NCBI GenBank assembly: GCA_905178155.1
Contig: CAJINV010000004.1
Span: 3,001,014 to 3,065,013 of the forward strand
Origin: Amoebophrya sp. A120
Lineage: Eukaryota > Sar > Dinophyceae > Syndiniales > Amoebophryaceae
Direction: 5' to 3'
DNA: 64,000 bases
This document shows positions 1-11,874 of this stretch, piece by piece. Under the pieces are notes generated by a model, which did no database searches, was not told where the DNA came from, and worked only from the letters and a program-made list of their open reading frames with translations. Each line of letters opens with the position of its first letter. The first letter of the stretch is position 1. The translations under genes were made by a program, and so were the position numbers.

Positions 1-1805
1 CCCCCCCCAGAATTGGGCGAGGGCGGTGCCCGGTTTCTCGCGCAAACTGGCACGGGGACACGAAGCAAAGCCGCGGCCAGAACCCTTTTCCGCCGCACTG
101 GCACACGGAGCAAAACCGCCCCCCCCCCCCAGAATTGGGCGGGGGCGGTGCCCGGTTTCTCGCGCAAACTGGCACGGGGACACGGAGCAAAGCCGCGGCC
201 AGAACCCTTTTCCGCCGGGCCGCACTGGCACACGGAGGGAGCAAAACCGCTCCCCCCCAGAATTGGGCGAGGGCGTTGCCCGGTTTCTCGCGCAAACTGG
301 AACGGGGACACGGAGCAAAGCCGCGGGCAGAACCAATTTCCGCCGCACTGGCACACGGAGCGAAGCCGCTCCTTTCCAGAATTGGGCGAGGGCGGTGCCC
401 GGTTTCTCGCGCAAATTGGCACGGGGACACGGAGCAAAGCCGCGGCCAGAACCCTTTTCCGCCGCACTGGCACACGGAACAAAACCGCGCCCCCCCCAGA
501 ATTGGGCGAGGGCGGTGCCCGGCCGGGTTTTTACGCAAACTTGCAAGGGGACACGGAGCAAAGCCGCGGCCAGAAACCTTTTCCGCCGCACTGGCACACG
601 GAGCAAAACCGCTCCCCCCCAGAATTGGGCGACGGCGGTGCCCGGTTTGTCGCGCAAACTGGCACGGGGACACGGAGCAAAGCCGCGGCCAGAACCGCCT
701 CCGCCGCACTGGCACACGGAGCAAAACCGCGCCCCCCCCAGAATTGGGCGAGGGCGGTGCCCGGTTTCTCGCGCAAACTGGCACGGGGACACGGGGCAAA
801 GCCGCGGCCAGAGCCCTTTCCGCCGCACTGGCACACGGACGGAGCAAAACCGCCCCCCCCCAGAATTAGGCGACGGCGGTGCCCGGTTTCTCGCGCAAAC
901 TGGCAAGGGGACACGGAGCAAAGCCGCGACCAGAACCCTCTTCCGCCGCACTGGCACACGGAGCAAAGCCGCTCCCTCCCCCCCAGAATTGGGCGAGGGC
1001 GGTGCCCGGTTTCTCCCGCAAACTGGCACGGGGACACGGAGCAAAGCCGCGGCCAGAACCGCTCCCGCCGCACTGGCACACGGAGCAAAACCGCTCCCCC
1101 CCCCCAGAATTGGGCGACCGAGGGCGCTGCCTGGTTTCTCCCGCACACTGGCATGGGGGTGCACGGCGCAAAAGTGCGGCCCGAAGCTTCGCAGAATCAG
1201 CCGGGCGAAGGCGGTGCCTGCCCGCTTTCTCGCGCAGACTGGCTCGGGGACATGGGGCAAGGCCGCGGCCTGCGCTTAGTTTCCCAGACTTGGGCGCAGG
1301 CTGTGCCCGGTTGGGTTTCTCGCGCCAACTGGCGGGGGCACACGGAGCAAAACCATGGCCAGAGGCTCCCCAGAGTATGGCGAAGGCGGTGCATGGCTTC
1401 TCGCGCGAACTGGCACGGGGACACGGACGAAAACCGTGGCCCGAAGCTTCGCAGAGAAAGAGTCGGGCGGCCGACGGCGTTGCCTGCCCGGTTTCCCGCG
1501 GAGGCTGGCAGGGGGACACGGACGAGCGGGCTGCCAACGTCTGCCGCCGGCTAGCTTCCAAAAGTCCGCCAGCGCTTTCAGAAATCCGGGACCGGCCTCG
1601 CGACGTTGGTCGGCGGCTTGCGGGATTCCGGCCGGCGCAGACATCCAAAAGCGCGGCCGCATTGGCCAAAGAAAAGCCGGGCGGCGACTTCCGCAAGGCT
1701 GGGGGCCGCTTCCTTCCGCAGGTATGCCGCCGGCTTTTAGAAGTTAGGCCGCCCGCCCAGCGCTTCTCTCCTGAAGTAGGGCCGCCAGGCAGCGGCGCCC
1801 AATAG
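1..1805. repeat. GC-rich tandem satellite, unit about 120 bp
   Basis: A tandem array whose unit begins with CAGAATTGGGCGAGGGCGG and carries a C-run. Unit starts lie near 9, 130, 259, 377, 497, 620, 739, 860, 984 and 1105, a spacing of 116-129 bp. After about 1140 the copies degenerate but remain recognisable to about 1500, then grade into unique GC-rich sequence. Long reading frames cross it on both strands only because the unit is GC-rich and stop-poor; none looks like a protein. The array continues off the left edge and seems to lie inside an intron of the gene at 2206-2919. Confidence 0.9.
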
Positions 1806-2205
1806 CCCGGCGCCGACTTCCAAAGAAACGCCTGCCATCAGCTTGCAGGCCGGTGCCGGAGTCCTGCAAGTGGAAGCGAACGCGCCACCCCTCGGGCGCC
1901 CATCGGGGCGCCCTATGTGGTAGCCCGCTGGGGATGGCGCGGCACTGGCCATTCCTCTACTTCGCGACGCGCGTCCCCGTTGCGGTTGCGTTCGAATGTC
2001 GCGAGGAGCAAGCCCGCCCGGCCTCGGAAACTGCTCCGACGGACCGCCCAATGCCCTCCAAAGATGCAAGGTCTCTGCACGGGGGCCCCAGCCCCCGTGC
2101 TCGGACCTTGTTTGTGATGCTGAATTCACTTGGGGGACATAGATCTGTCATGCATGACTGCGATTTTAATAGTACTGCGAGTACGATCCTTTTTCCATTC
2201 GATAC
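1..2205. mobile_element. Satellite-bearing class A introner, right end only
   Basis: Read on the minus strand, the sequence after the exon end at 2206 starts TATCGAATGG and continues with GGATCGTACTCGCAGTACT. It then reaches ACAAACAAGGTCCGAGCACG immediately before the GC-rich satellite. The introner at 17990-20881 has the same order: class A terminus, the same ACAAGGTCCGAGCACG junction, then a satellite. The partner terminus would lie left of the window. The element is inferred from this parallel. Confidence 0.55.
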
Positions 2206-2919
2206 CTGTTCGTTCTTCACAATGGCTGCGTTTTGTTCCTCGATGGTCGCCGACGGGGGCGCGGGGGTGAGCGCCGCATCGAAATCCTTGTGGCCGGGGA
2301 GGTGAAAGGCCGAGCCGGAAAAAACGATGTTTACGGCGTCCTTCGGATCGGTCTCGACGTGTAGCGGTCGGCAGTGCGCGGACGCAACGACAGTGCTACT
2401 GGACGAGGGCCCGTCGGCTGGAAACAAGTCGGGCGACATGTAGAAGGTGTCACTAGTATCGGTCGTGGAGGGCGCATCCGCGTCCCCGGCGAGGGCTTCG
2501 TACCCGTTGTCACAACACTCGAAAGAGGAATTCTCAATTTTCGCGTTCAGGTCATACAGGGCCTGCATATTCTCTGAGACGGTTGTGGTAACGGTCTCGG
2601 ACGACGTTTCGTCGGATTTTTTTATTTTCCTGCGAAGTTGCAACAGTGTGGACTTTTGCTTTTCAGAGGCATGATTCTGCTTCAACATGTTGGCCTCGAC
2701 GTTCTTCGGCATGGCGACAGCCTTGTTATCCTCGGAGGTCCCCGCTCTTGATGCCGTTTTTCGTTTCTCATGCTGCAAAGCAGGTCCCACACTGAACGCG
2801 GCCGCGAACAAAGAAGATGCTGTTCTCCCTACCCCTGTCTCCTCGAGGGCGGCCGCAAACAACAGCGCTGCGGCTGACGCTTTTGGTACGGTAGAGCTTT
2901 TGCTTTTGGTTCTCATCAT
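2206..2919 (-). CDS. Hypothetical secreted or signal-anchored protein, 5' exon only
   Basis: An open frame of about 238 codons starts at the ATG at 2919. The N-terminus is basic (MMRTKSKSS) and is followed by Ala/Leu-rich stretches (SAAALLFAAALEE, SSLFAAAFS) that could be a signal peptide or transit sequence. The rest is Lys-, Ser- and Thr-rich, with a short basic patch (LRRKIKKSDE) and acidic segments. A GT follows the codons for KNEQ at 2205-2204, where I place the exon end. Beyond it the frame runs into introner-like and satellite sequence, so the 3' exons should lie outside the window. I recognise no family. Confidence 0.45.
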
Positions 2920-4049
2920 GAAAGATTCAATCAAATAAATGTCAGCGGCGCAGCGAAGTGAAGACTCAAAAATCTGCGTTGGCTCAAATAATGCTACAGG
3001 TGTTGTAGCAGGAAGGACTGCAACTCAAGTGCACGCGTACGCGTAGTATGATCAACAAAAAGTAGAATACGGGTGGTCCTTGGGGTTTGCACTGATGATG
3101 GTTACAGACATGTCCGGACTTACTATAGTTTGGTCTTGAAGATGCGCACAGCGACGACGTGGATTCCTTTTGTTTGGTTGTGAAGACAGAGTGTGTGACT
3201 TCTACTAGTGGGACGACATCGTGTACGACGGGTACGACAGACGGACGAGAACGATTGACTCATACCAAGAAACTGAAGAACGAACAGATGCAAAAGACCG
3301 AAGCTAACGTCGAAGCATTTGTATATGGAGTTTTTCCTTCAGCGTGACGAGCAATGTTGAGACGAGGTGAACAACCGTAATACCTGGCCCTCTCCTTATG
3401 TTGACGCAGGCGAAGGAAGGAACAGGAAGCGGCGACCGAGAAGTTGTTGTCTTAGTCCTCAAGCTCAAGTACTACTTGGTTGTCATACTCTACAAACAAA
3501 CCAGCAAAATCGGTCTCGGGACAAGATCAAAAGAAAGCTCGGAAACTGGTGGATTGTGATTTCGTGTCGGAGTGAAAGTGGCAGTGGTACAGCAAAGAAA
3601 TTATTTGGAAGTGGTGCTGGCGCTAAGTACTTGATCGCGCTGGGCCATCGAGCCTTCACCATGTTGACCACGCTTATCTCGTCCACCTCTAGCCACGTCG
3701 ATTTATCTCTTCAAGACGCGTGATCCGACAACAGAAAGAACCGACCAAAAGGTTTGAGTATTTGTATTGACTGTTACTAGCCTCACGACTCTATATCAAC
3801 TTTTAATAGATACAGCTAGTACTGCTCGAGTGTCATTCATTGTTTTGATTTTTTCTTGGAAACTAGAGAGATGCATGGAAGTAGTGTATCAAAGCACTCA
3901 ATCGGCTAGCGAGTGCCTTCACGACGTTCGGAAGGAGTACTTCTAGGGCCTCCCTCCTGCTGGCTGCTGCTGTCCTGTATTGTTCCTGCGGAGGTCTTGT
4001 TGATGACGCCAGATTAAAGTTTTTCGTTACTTACTCAAAGTTCCGCTTC
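2920..4049. other. Intergenic, no supported gene
   Basis: Moderately AT-rich sequence with only short ORFs on both strands. None carries a recognisable domain or a convincing exon-intron structure. It probably holds the promoter and 5' leader of the gene at 2919 and the 3' end of the gene ending at 4050. Confidence 0.5.
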
Positions 4050-7000
4050 TCATTTTCCCTTTCTAGCAGGTTCTGGATTCTCACTTACAAGCTCGGATTG
4101 TGCAGCTGCAATAGACTCCCTACTGGTCGTCCTACTGCTGACCGGAATCTTCCCAGCAAGATCGTTCTCGTTGCCGCTGTATTTGTTCCTCCCTGCCGCC
4201 GTGGTGATATTTGGGTTCTTACCAGGGAAGTCTTTCGTGGAAGTTGAACCGCGACTCGGAGCCGGGCTCAGGATTGCAGAGGCTTGATGATCTTCATCTG
4301 TTCCAGCAGTTGCACCAGGTCCTGCTCCCAGTGGCAGACGTTGAACAACTTGGACTTGGTCTATTTCTGAGGTAGAACTCGGAGAAAGGGACCGCGCAAT
4401 TCTCGCGGGCGTTGCGATGCTGAACTCCTCCCGCGGCGGACCGCCGTCGTGCTGCGACGTAGACCGGGGTGTCGGAGAGGTGAATTGGTGCGTCGAAAAG
4501 TGGTTCGAGGACGATGTATGTCCCAAATTCAGCCGGGGGAGTTGTAGGTGATTTAATTTACCTGACGTTGTCGTTGTTGAACTGCTTGTCGCCGCATGAT
4601 TTTGATCTGTGGACGTCGAGTTGCAGCTTCTGGCTGCAGCACCTGGAGTACCAGCAATCGACCTCCTGACAGGAACAACGACATTTGGATTTGCACCACC
4701 ACTGCTCCCGACCAGGAGATCTTTTGCGACTGAATCAGCAGTATCACATGCAAATATATCTGGGTCTGGAAGACTGGAAGCGGAAGGTTTGTCATTGTCA
4801 TGCTGGGCCAGCATGACTCTCATTTCTGTCATGCACGTTACCCCAAAGTAGCAAACGCTACTTTTTCAGAAGAAGAAACGCAATTTGCCGTGCAGAAGAA
4901 GCAACACGTAGAAGCAGCTCAAAAAGTTGTCATGCTTGGCCGTCAATCGAGATGTCCGCATGATTGTCCACCCTGCATCACAAGTTTCCAGACGAGACCC
5001 AGACATCTTCGCAATGCATAAGCAGCAGCACGATGGTCCGCAGCGTGGTCCATGTCCAGTCCGTAAAATACGTCGAGTGCGTCAAAACGCGAATTGTTAA
5101 TACCGTCAGCATGGAGTACACCACTGTTGATGTTGTCATGATCGTGGTTCGCATGATCAATGTTCTTGTCGAGAGTAACTGCATGATCCTCTTGCTCACT
5201 GTTGTAATTATACTGCAAAATAGCCGGGGAATCGTAGATTTCGACGTCGGATGCATCCCACGGGGCCGGGGCGGGGGCGGGCTGGTGCTGGTTATGACCG
5301 AATTCACCGACAACATGATCGCCATGTTGATGTACGCGACCTTCATGCTGGTGCATCTTGCCGGTACTCCTACTCGACGAGGGTGGGAAGTAGAAGACCC
5401 CTGCGCGGACGGGGTCGTGCGTCCTCGGAGTGGTCATGAAGTTCCGGTCCTCGCGGGACGTGGTTGTAGCTCCTCCGAATCGCGATGAATAATAGCCGTC
5501 ATGCTGCTCCTCATACGGATGCGGGTCTCTCATCGGGTGAACCAGGTTACTGCGCAATAAATGCTCTCCATCTCGTCCATCTCGTGGCGTCGGCCCAGCA
5601 GAAGACAGGATTGCTCCACGACGAGCGGATCGAACCCCGCGGGCACTCGGCGCTGCAAAGCGGAACGCAGCGGCATCAACAGGATTCTGGTGGTTTTTAG
5701 AATCGACATTCCCATTTTCATCGCGTTGCGCTCGTCGCTCTGCTTCTCTTAGCGCTAAATCATGTTGATGTTGTTCCTGTTCTTGATATGCTGGTCGTGA
5801 GTGTGCAGAAATTTGCGGTGCATCTGCACCATCTTGTTCTTCCCCGCAACATTCCAGATCCACCAGCCGTAACGACAATTCCCGCAAACGCGCCACTTCC
5901 TGCTCCTTTTCCGAAGACAGCCGCTCGAGGTTTTTCCTCACTACCTCCCGCTCCAATGCCAAAACCGTCCGACACTGCTGCTTGGAGCGCTGCAACTGTC
6001 CGGTTTCCCGGGCAAGGATGGACAAGAGTCGGCGGCCGACACTTCGTAGCGAAGGTGCTGCGGAGGTCGGGGAGGTCGTGGTGGTAGAGGCAGCATGACG
6101 ATCATCTACTGCACCTCCAGTAGTACAACCATCAACCGGCCGGACGAAATCGGCGAAAGAAGATGATGAATCGTAGAACATCATAGCTCGTCCTGGCGGA
6201 GGTGACCTAGGATTGTCATTGTGAATGTGATTCAGATTCTGCTGGTGCTGTTGGTCTCCTTCAGGAGCTTGCTGTCGTATCGTGTTGCTGGCTTGATGAT
6301 GAGCTGGTGCTGGTGCACCACTCGGAGTGACACTTTCAAATTCCTTTTGCTCACCTTCTCCGTAGCTGCTGTCCTCCTGAAACAGCAGGTCGTAAAGTTG
6401 CAGCCACAGTTTTCCGTCCGCAGCCCGGCCCGCGTGGTACATCCAAGTGAGGGCGAAAACAATCGCCCGCGCTTGCAAGTTCCACGTCAGAAACGAAGTA
6501 GACCCGGCAAGGCCTGCTGCTGCACCGTGCTGCAAGGCTAGGTCGGTGACAGAAGAAGAGCCACCAAATCCACCCCCGAGGAAGAAGGGGAAGAAAGCGG
6601 AGAGTAAGAAACCCTTCCCCGCAATCGCCACGCCGAGGCACTCGTGCAGGAACGCAGCCTTTTCTACCGTGCGAAGAATATTGTAGGCGGACGTGGAGAG
6701 GAAGGCGTCCAAACGGAACAATTGCGCAAGGAGAATGGCTTCGTGTTGCGGATCCTGTTTTTCAACATGATCTCCGTCACGACGTCCGAATGCAGCAAAT
6801 CGTTGCGTCAACTTTTCTTGCTCTTCGTTGCTTTGCAGCAAGCGGAGACACCGTGTCCGGAGAAAGATCTTGTAGCTGGCGAGTAGACAATCCGACGCGC
6901 TCCAGAGAGACACGAACCACGGGTCTCCAGCACCAGTGCTGCCCCCTGTCGCCGAGCTGAGAACGACATTGGCGCCGAAGCTGAAGAACGTGCCGAGTCC

Positions 7001-8265
7001 GCAAGACAGGTCGCGGTACAGATCCATCTTCGTGAAAAACTGGAGTTGGCGCATCTGCAACGGTGCCAACATCGCGGCGGCAAGCACGTCGTCTTTCTGT
7101 TCAAGGATTGCGTCACCGAATTGAGATTTTTGGGTTTGTGTGGCCGCCGGATGATGTCGCTCTATAACTTTTGTGCCTTTTCTTCCTCTATTTACGTTCT
7201 TCCCTCTACTAGAGCGGCCCCCGGTCAAGCCCGCGGAAGGTGCTGCACCCCCTCCGCCAGCGAGATAGGTCAGCAGCTGACTTAGGTACTGAGAGGAGGC
7301 GGGACTTGACGTCGCTGAGTCATCAACACCTCCTGCGACAGTTGTAGGCCTTGTCCTTGATGATCTTGTTCCGGCATCAAGCATTTCTTGCATTGCGTCT
7401 TCTTCATCTGCAGCAGGAGCTTGGGTCCTGCTCAGGGTCTTGCCTTGTTTCTTGCCCGTCGTGCCAGCGGTCGCGAAGCCTTGTAGTTGTCCAGCATCTG
7501 CACCATCTCCATTAGGAAAACCATCATCGCCCTCTTCCAAATCGGAAACGCCTCCAGTTCCACTGAGCAGGTCCACTCCCCCTGCAGATCCATGTAGTTT
7601 GCCTGTGCCTGTAGCCTGGTTTGTTTGATGTGTTTCATCTTCTGCGCCGTGTGACCCATTCGTCTCGCGGCCTTGTTGACGCCGTTGTACCACAGATGGT
7701 AAGAAGAACTCGAAGCCGGTCACCTGCAGCGCCGCACTGGTAGCCAAGCCCCCGATCAGGCCAGAAATGGCGGCGGCACCGACCGTCCAATCACCTCCAG
7801 TGGCTGTCGTTGCAGCTTTGGTGCTCCTCGTTGGTAGTGCAGCAGAAGGGTCGTCGTGTGCTCCTTCTTCGACAGGAGTATGATTTGTGATGGTGTTAGT
7901 CGTCGTAGGAGATGTTGGTGTTGCGCTTGCGCCGGCTACAGTGTTCTTGCCACTAGAAGTACCGACGTCCCCCGTGTTCTTTTCGTCCCCCAGGAAGGAT
8001 GCGACGTGTCGAGTTTGCTCTCTACAATGTCCCCGCGGAACTGTGAAAGTAATATCAGCAACGTCTCCCGTTCCGGCCGACACTAGTCCTCCGCCTCGCA
8101 GAGGACCTATTTGTCTCGAATGAAGTTCAGAACTTGTTTTCCAAGAATCGAATGGCTGTCGTGAGCTACAACCTGCGGAGGCGCCTCCATTACAACTGTT
8201 GAAGAAGGAAATTCCCTGCTGGCAGAAATGTGCAGCGGTCGGAGCTGCGCCGGCGTGTGGCATGA
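4050..8265 (-). CDS. Large low-complexity membrane protein, possibly PEX11-related
   Basis: Two exons, 8265-5021 and 4741-4050, flank an introner. Joining at the AGCAG duplication keeps the frame (HRAAAD/SVAKDLL) and gives about 1,310 residues. Most of the protein is Ser/Gly/Gln-rich and disordered. The structured core, roughly residues 390-600, holds QFFTKMDLYRDLSCGLGTFF, then SLWSASDCLLASYKIFLRTR, then LFRLDAFLSTSAYNILRTVE. Hydrophobic segments follow (AGKGFLLSAFFPFFLGGG, ARAIVFALTWMYHAG), and another segment near residue 165 (VGAAAISGLIGGLATSAALQ) could span a membrane. The order 'helix, R-L-R patch, hydrophobic hairpin' recalls PEX11 peroxisome-proliferation proteins, but the match is weak. 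An ATG within an AT-poor stretch at 8265 is the first good start; the frame is open further upstream only through a TTG. Confidence 0.6.
4742..5020. mobile_element. Introner, class C
   Basis: On the minus strand it starts TATGCATTGCGAAGATGTCT and ends AGATATATTTGCATGTGATA. The ends form a terminal inverted repeat containing the CTGGGTCTGG box. AGCAG is duplicated at 4737-4741 and 5021-5025. Removing the element plus one duplication restores the reading frame of the host gene. Confidence 0.85.
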
Positions 8266-9023
8266 CTTCGAAGGAAAACGAGGCACACGAAGTCAATCTG
8301 ATGTAATTACACAATTGTTAGTCCTCGTTACTAGTTTAATACTGTGTAGGCACAGAAGATGATTGCACTAGAATCACAATCAAGAAAGACAAAGAATAAC
8401 ATAAGAACAACTACAAACACGACGAGAGGGCGAGCACGGGGCGAAAGATCTCTCGCGCTCGAAGAAGTATTGACGAAATCTTGATGTTGATGTTCACTCT
8501 AGCACAAGCTGAGCCTACAAGGACAAAGACAGAGGCTTTACTTCACTGCTCTCACGAGAACAAGATCTCTCGTCAAGAGCCACGGTCTCTTGTACAGTAG
8601 CTGACTGGCTCTCGTTTGGGTTATTTGCCTCGTCTGGGTGTTCGTTGGTGACCGACGTATTCACTCAAATGTTTTTGTTCGCCTTGAAGACTTAGTAGTT
8701 CGCGCTGTGAAGAAGTTGCGATTTTTCCCTGCTCTAGGCACCATGCTCTTGGTCCCGTAGAGCAGGTGAGAAGTTTGGTTTGATTAATGTACGAGCGTGC
8801 GTGTTTCATGATCATGTGAAGATGATCACTGATTTTATCAAGAGAGCTGAGGTCGTTGATGATGATGTCGCTTGTTTTACTACAGCCACAGTTCTTGCTG
8901 CGTGCGGGTCGTTTAGTGGTAAATAGTGCTGGCCCGGCGGCGCGAAGGCGAAACCAGCACAGCAGAATGGATGCCAAGAAGAAGCACAGCCAGAGCCACA
9001 GACCACAAGGGAAATAAAAAGCA
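8266..9023. other. Intergenic, no supported gene
   Basis: AT-rich spacer between the MFAP1 stop and the next start downstream on the minus strand. The ORFs here are short or are shadows of the MFAP1 last exon. No RNA gene was recognised. Confidence 0.5.
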
Positions 9024-11560
9024 CTATCTCTCCCCCATCTTCCGCATTTCCTTGAGCTTTTCGTCGCGCATGCGTTGTTGGTCCTGCTGTTGCTTTTCGA
9101 ACAGTTCCCGCCTCTCCCGCACCTTGGGGTCCACCCACGCCGAGGTCCAATCTGTCGTGTCCGCTTCCTTGAGGGACTTGTGCTTGACCTGCCCCTTGAA
9201 CCCGAAATTCCCGCGCCGGACCTGCATGGATGCTGGCAGGAGTTGCTTGTCGAACTTCTCGGAGTCCAAGGCCTGGTTGACGTCTCTGCGGTAGAGCATC
9301 TCCGACCCGTCCTATGACAGCGCACAACTCCCCCTCCCCCTCATTTGTATGGCATGGCCGGCAATACAAGCATCAGCGAGAAGTTCAACTTTGCATGACA
9401 AATTTACACTAGAGCGTATGGCTATTTGGGCTACCAGAACTTGTCATGCAAGCAGTGCTATCATCATCATGTAGTGGACACCCGCACCCAGCGCCACAGG
9501 TCAAGGATCCCCTCCCCGGGGGGTGGGCGAGGAAGCACTTTCGGCGACCTCATCGTACAAAAGTACGAAGCGGAAAAACTTCCCCAAGCCCATTTTTCAA
9601 AAATTTGCAGTGCTAAGAGGCACAGTCTGGATTTGGGGTTTTGCATGACAAATGAGGGGGAGGGGGGGTTGGGCACTCTCATACGTCCATCTTCTTGTCC
9701 ATAAAGTACCCGCCCTGATGGTGGTACTTCTGCATGAACCCGAACTGCGATTTTTCCGCCTTGCTGGCCATCAGCGGGTTCTCCTTGTCCATGCGCTCGT
9801 CGTCCTCCTGGCGCTCCAGGTCCGTCATCTGCCTTCGCTTTTCCAACCTTTCGAACTCCTCGATCCGCTGCGTGCGCAGCTTCTGCAAAGACAGAACGCG
9901 CTCCAACTCCCGAATCTTCCAGAGTTCCATGGACTCCGCGGTTTCATCCTCGTCCGAATCTAAGCTGTATTCACTCTCTATCACAGCAAAAAGTGTTAAC
10001 GCTAACGGAATTTGCGATGCAGCAATGCATCACAAAACATGCCAAAATTTGTATATGCATAGCATGCATATTGCACGACATTTGTGATGCATAACTGCAA
10101 TCGTCAACGTTAACACTTTTTCTTGTGATACTCTCGCTGTGGATCACCCTGTCCTCGTTGATCGCATCGATGTCCTCCTGGGCGACGCGCTCCGCCACCA
10201 TGCGCTTCGCGTCCTCCTTCTTCTGCTTCTTCAGGATCCGGTTCTCCTGCTCGAGCATCTGCTCCTCGGCCACTTTCGCGGCCTTCTCCCGCTCGGTCGC
10301 GCGCATACCTGGTTAGGGTGGATAGACTTGCTTATACTAAGTTCGTTCTACAAGAAAACAAAAGTTGCACGAGATGATACGTACGTAGCAGGACTGCTAC
10401 ATCAACCCAGGTGCGTTGTAGCTGTTGTAGCTGGTGCACTTACAGGAAGTAAGGACTACAAATAAAATCATTCGCATTATGTACCTTTTGGCACGAAGAC
10501 CGGCTTCGCCAGTTTGGCCCCGGGGCCGTCACTGTCACTTGAGGAACTTGTGTCACTATCGCTGTCGTCGAGCACTTTGGAAACCGCCGCCCCGCCGACC
10601 GGCTCAAGTTGCAAGAGCCCAGCACCTGTTGATGTACCGCCAATTCCACCGACTTTGCTGCTGCTCCGGCTTTCCTTCTCCTTTTCTCTGTCCTCCTTTT
10701 CCCTCTCCACCAGCTCTGCCTGTTTTCGGGCGCGCTCCAACGCGATGCGGCGTTTCTGCGCAGCGTCCTCGGCGACTTCGGAGTCCTCGGAATCCGACGC
10801 GGAGTCGTCGTCATCGTCGTCAACATCTCCCCGGCCAGGCCGTGGGAGAAGCGGCTGGGCGAGCGGCGGCTGGTCGGGCCTGAAGAGCGTTTCTCTATTT
10901 TTCAGAAGCTTTTTTCAGAAAAAGTAAGCGGTCGAACTCGAAGCGGAATTGTTCTTCTGCAACATTCATATGCAAGTGGTCACGAAGAGATAATTGAGAG
11001 GGAAAGTTGCACTTTTTCAGCAACACAAAATTCGTTGCATCACGGCCTTCTTGTTGAACAAAATCAGTATACCGGTCCGCTTCGTCCCCCGTTCCACCTC
11101 CGTCGTCGGAGTCGTCGTCCAATTCCACTGCGGCCTGCAGCTTTTGCCTCTTTGCTATTCGGTCGTGCACGGTTTCGTTGATCGTCCGACTCGCCACTTC
11201 TGTCACCCTTGTCTGCGCCACCCCCCCGTAGACCTTCTGTCGCGCGTGCGCGGGGGGCTTCGACGGTGCGGAAGTAGACGATCCATGGTGTCGCTCCGCG
11301 CGCAAGTGGTCCGCGGCCGCCCGGAGCCCGCGGGACTGCTGCTGGGCTTGGAGCAAGGCGTTTTGCCTTTTTATCCGCTCCTCCTGCTCCTGCTGCCGCT
11401 CCTGCTCCTCTAGCTCCTTTTTCAAAAACGCTGGCTCCGCCCCGGCGCGGTGGCGAAAGGTTCTGTTTTGCTGCTTCTCGCGGTTCTTGGGCACAAACTG
11501 GGCCGTGGCCGGGTTCTCGCCCTTGTACAGGATGGAGTGCTGATACTCGAAGGAAGCCAT
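9024..11560 (-). CDS. MFAP1: MFAP1-family spliceosomal protein
   Basis: Five exons (11560-11073, 10879-10485, 10308-10130, 9978-9685, 9311-9024) encode about 545 residues. The C-terminal half is diagnostic. ELWKIRELERV precedes a charged coiled coil, then FMQKYHHQGGYFMD, which matches the family motif 'FLQKYYHRGAFFMD', then YRRDVNQAL, LPASMQVRRGNFGFKG and DTTDWTSAWVDPK. MFAP1/Spp381 proteins are stable components of the spliceosomal B complex in the nucleus. The N-terminal half is Gln/Glu/Arg-rich, with an acidic patch (DDDDDDSASDSEDSE). Introns 1 and 2 are canonical GT-AG (193 and 176 nt); introns 3 and 4 are introners. A gene for a splicing factor is therefore itself split by unconventional introns. 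Confidence 0.9.
9312..9684. mobile_element. Introner, class F
   Basis: The termini share CCCCCTCCCCCTCATTTGT as an inverted repeat. On the minus strand it begins GTATGAGAGTGCCCAAC and ends GCGCTGTCATAG, so here GT-AG boundaries are also possible, with GAC repeated at both edges. It encloses a 100-bp module, about 9461-9560, shared with the introner at 15634-16390. Removal joins KKMD to DGSEMLYRRD in MFAP1. Confidence 0.85.
9979..10129. mobile_element. Introner, class G
   Basis: Inverted termini are TATCACAGCAAAAAGTGTTA on the plus strand and, on the minus strand, TATCACAAGAAAAAGTGTTA. ACTCTC is duplicated at 9973-9978 and 10130-10135. Excision gives the MFAP1 junction HSES/EYSLDSDEDE, which lies in frame. 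Confidence 0.9.
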
Positions 11561-11874
11561 CTTTTTTTTCTAGCTCAGGGCTTTATTAGCAAAATGTGCA
11601 AAATAATGGCACAATCCAACTGCAGCGAGATGACACGGCAGCACTGCATCAAGTTGGGGTCGTCGCGTACTATGGAATTATTAGGAGCGAGCCTGTACCT
11701 GCTACGCACTAAAAGTAAAGCCACAACTTCTACCTTTATTCATCCATCACCTCCATCATCATGTTCAATCTCGTTTCTAATGTCATCTAGATGCTAGAAG
11801 GATATATGAAAACAAGCGTAAAATAGATAGCCCTGACGGAGGAACAGCCGTTTTTCTGTTCGTGGTGAAACTAA

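Noticed and set aside
13-1805. Long overlapping ORFs on both strands in the GC-rich left end
   Set aside because: They are translations of a tandem satellite; different frames are open in every unit and none shows protein-like conservation.
9467-9682. ORFs within introners, such as those ending in PNPPSPSFV-type peptides
   Set aside because: The peptides come from TIR and interior intron sequence, which recurs in unrelated genes and vanishes on splicing.
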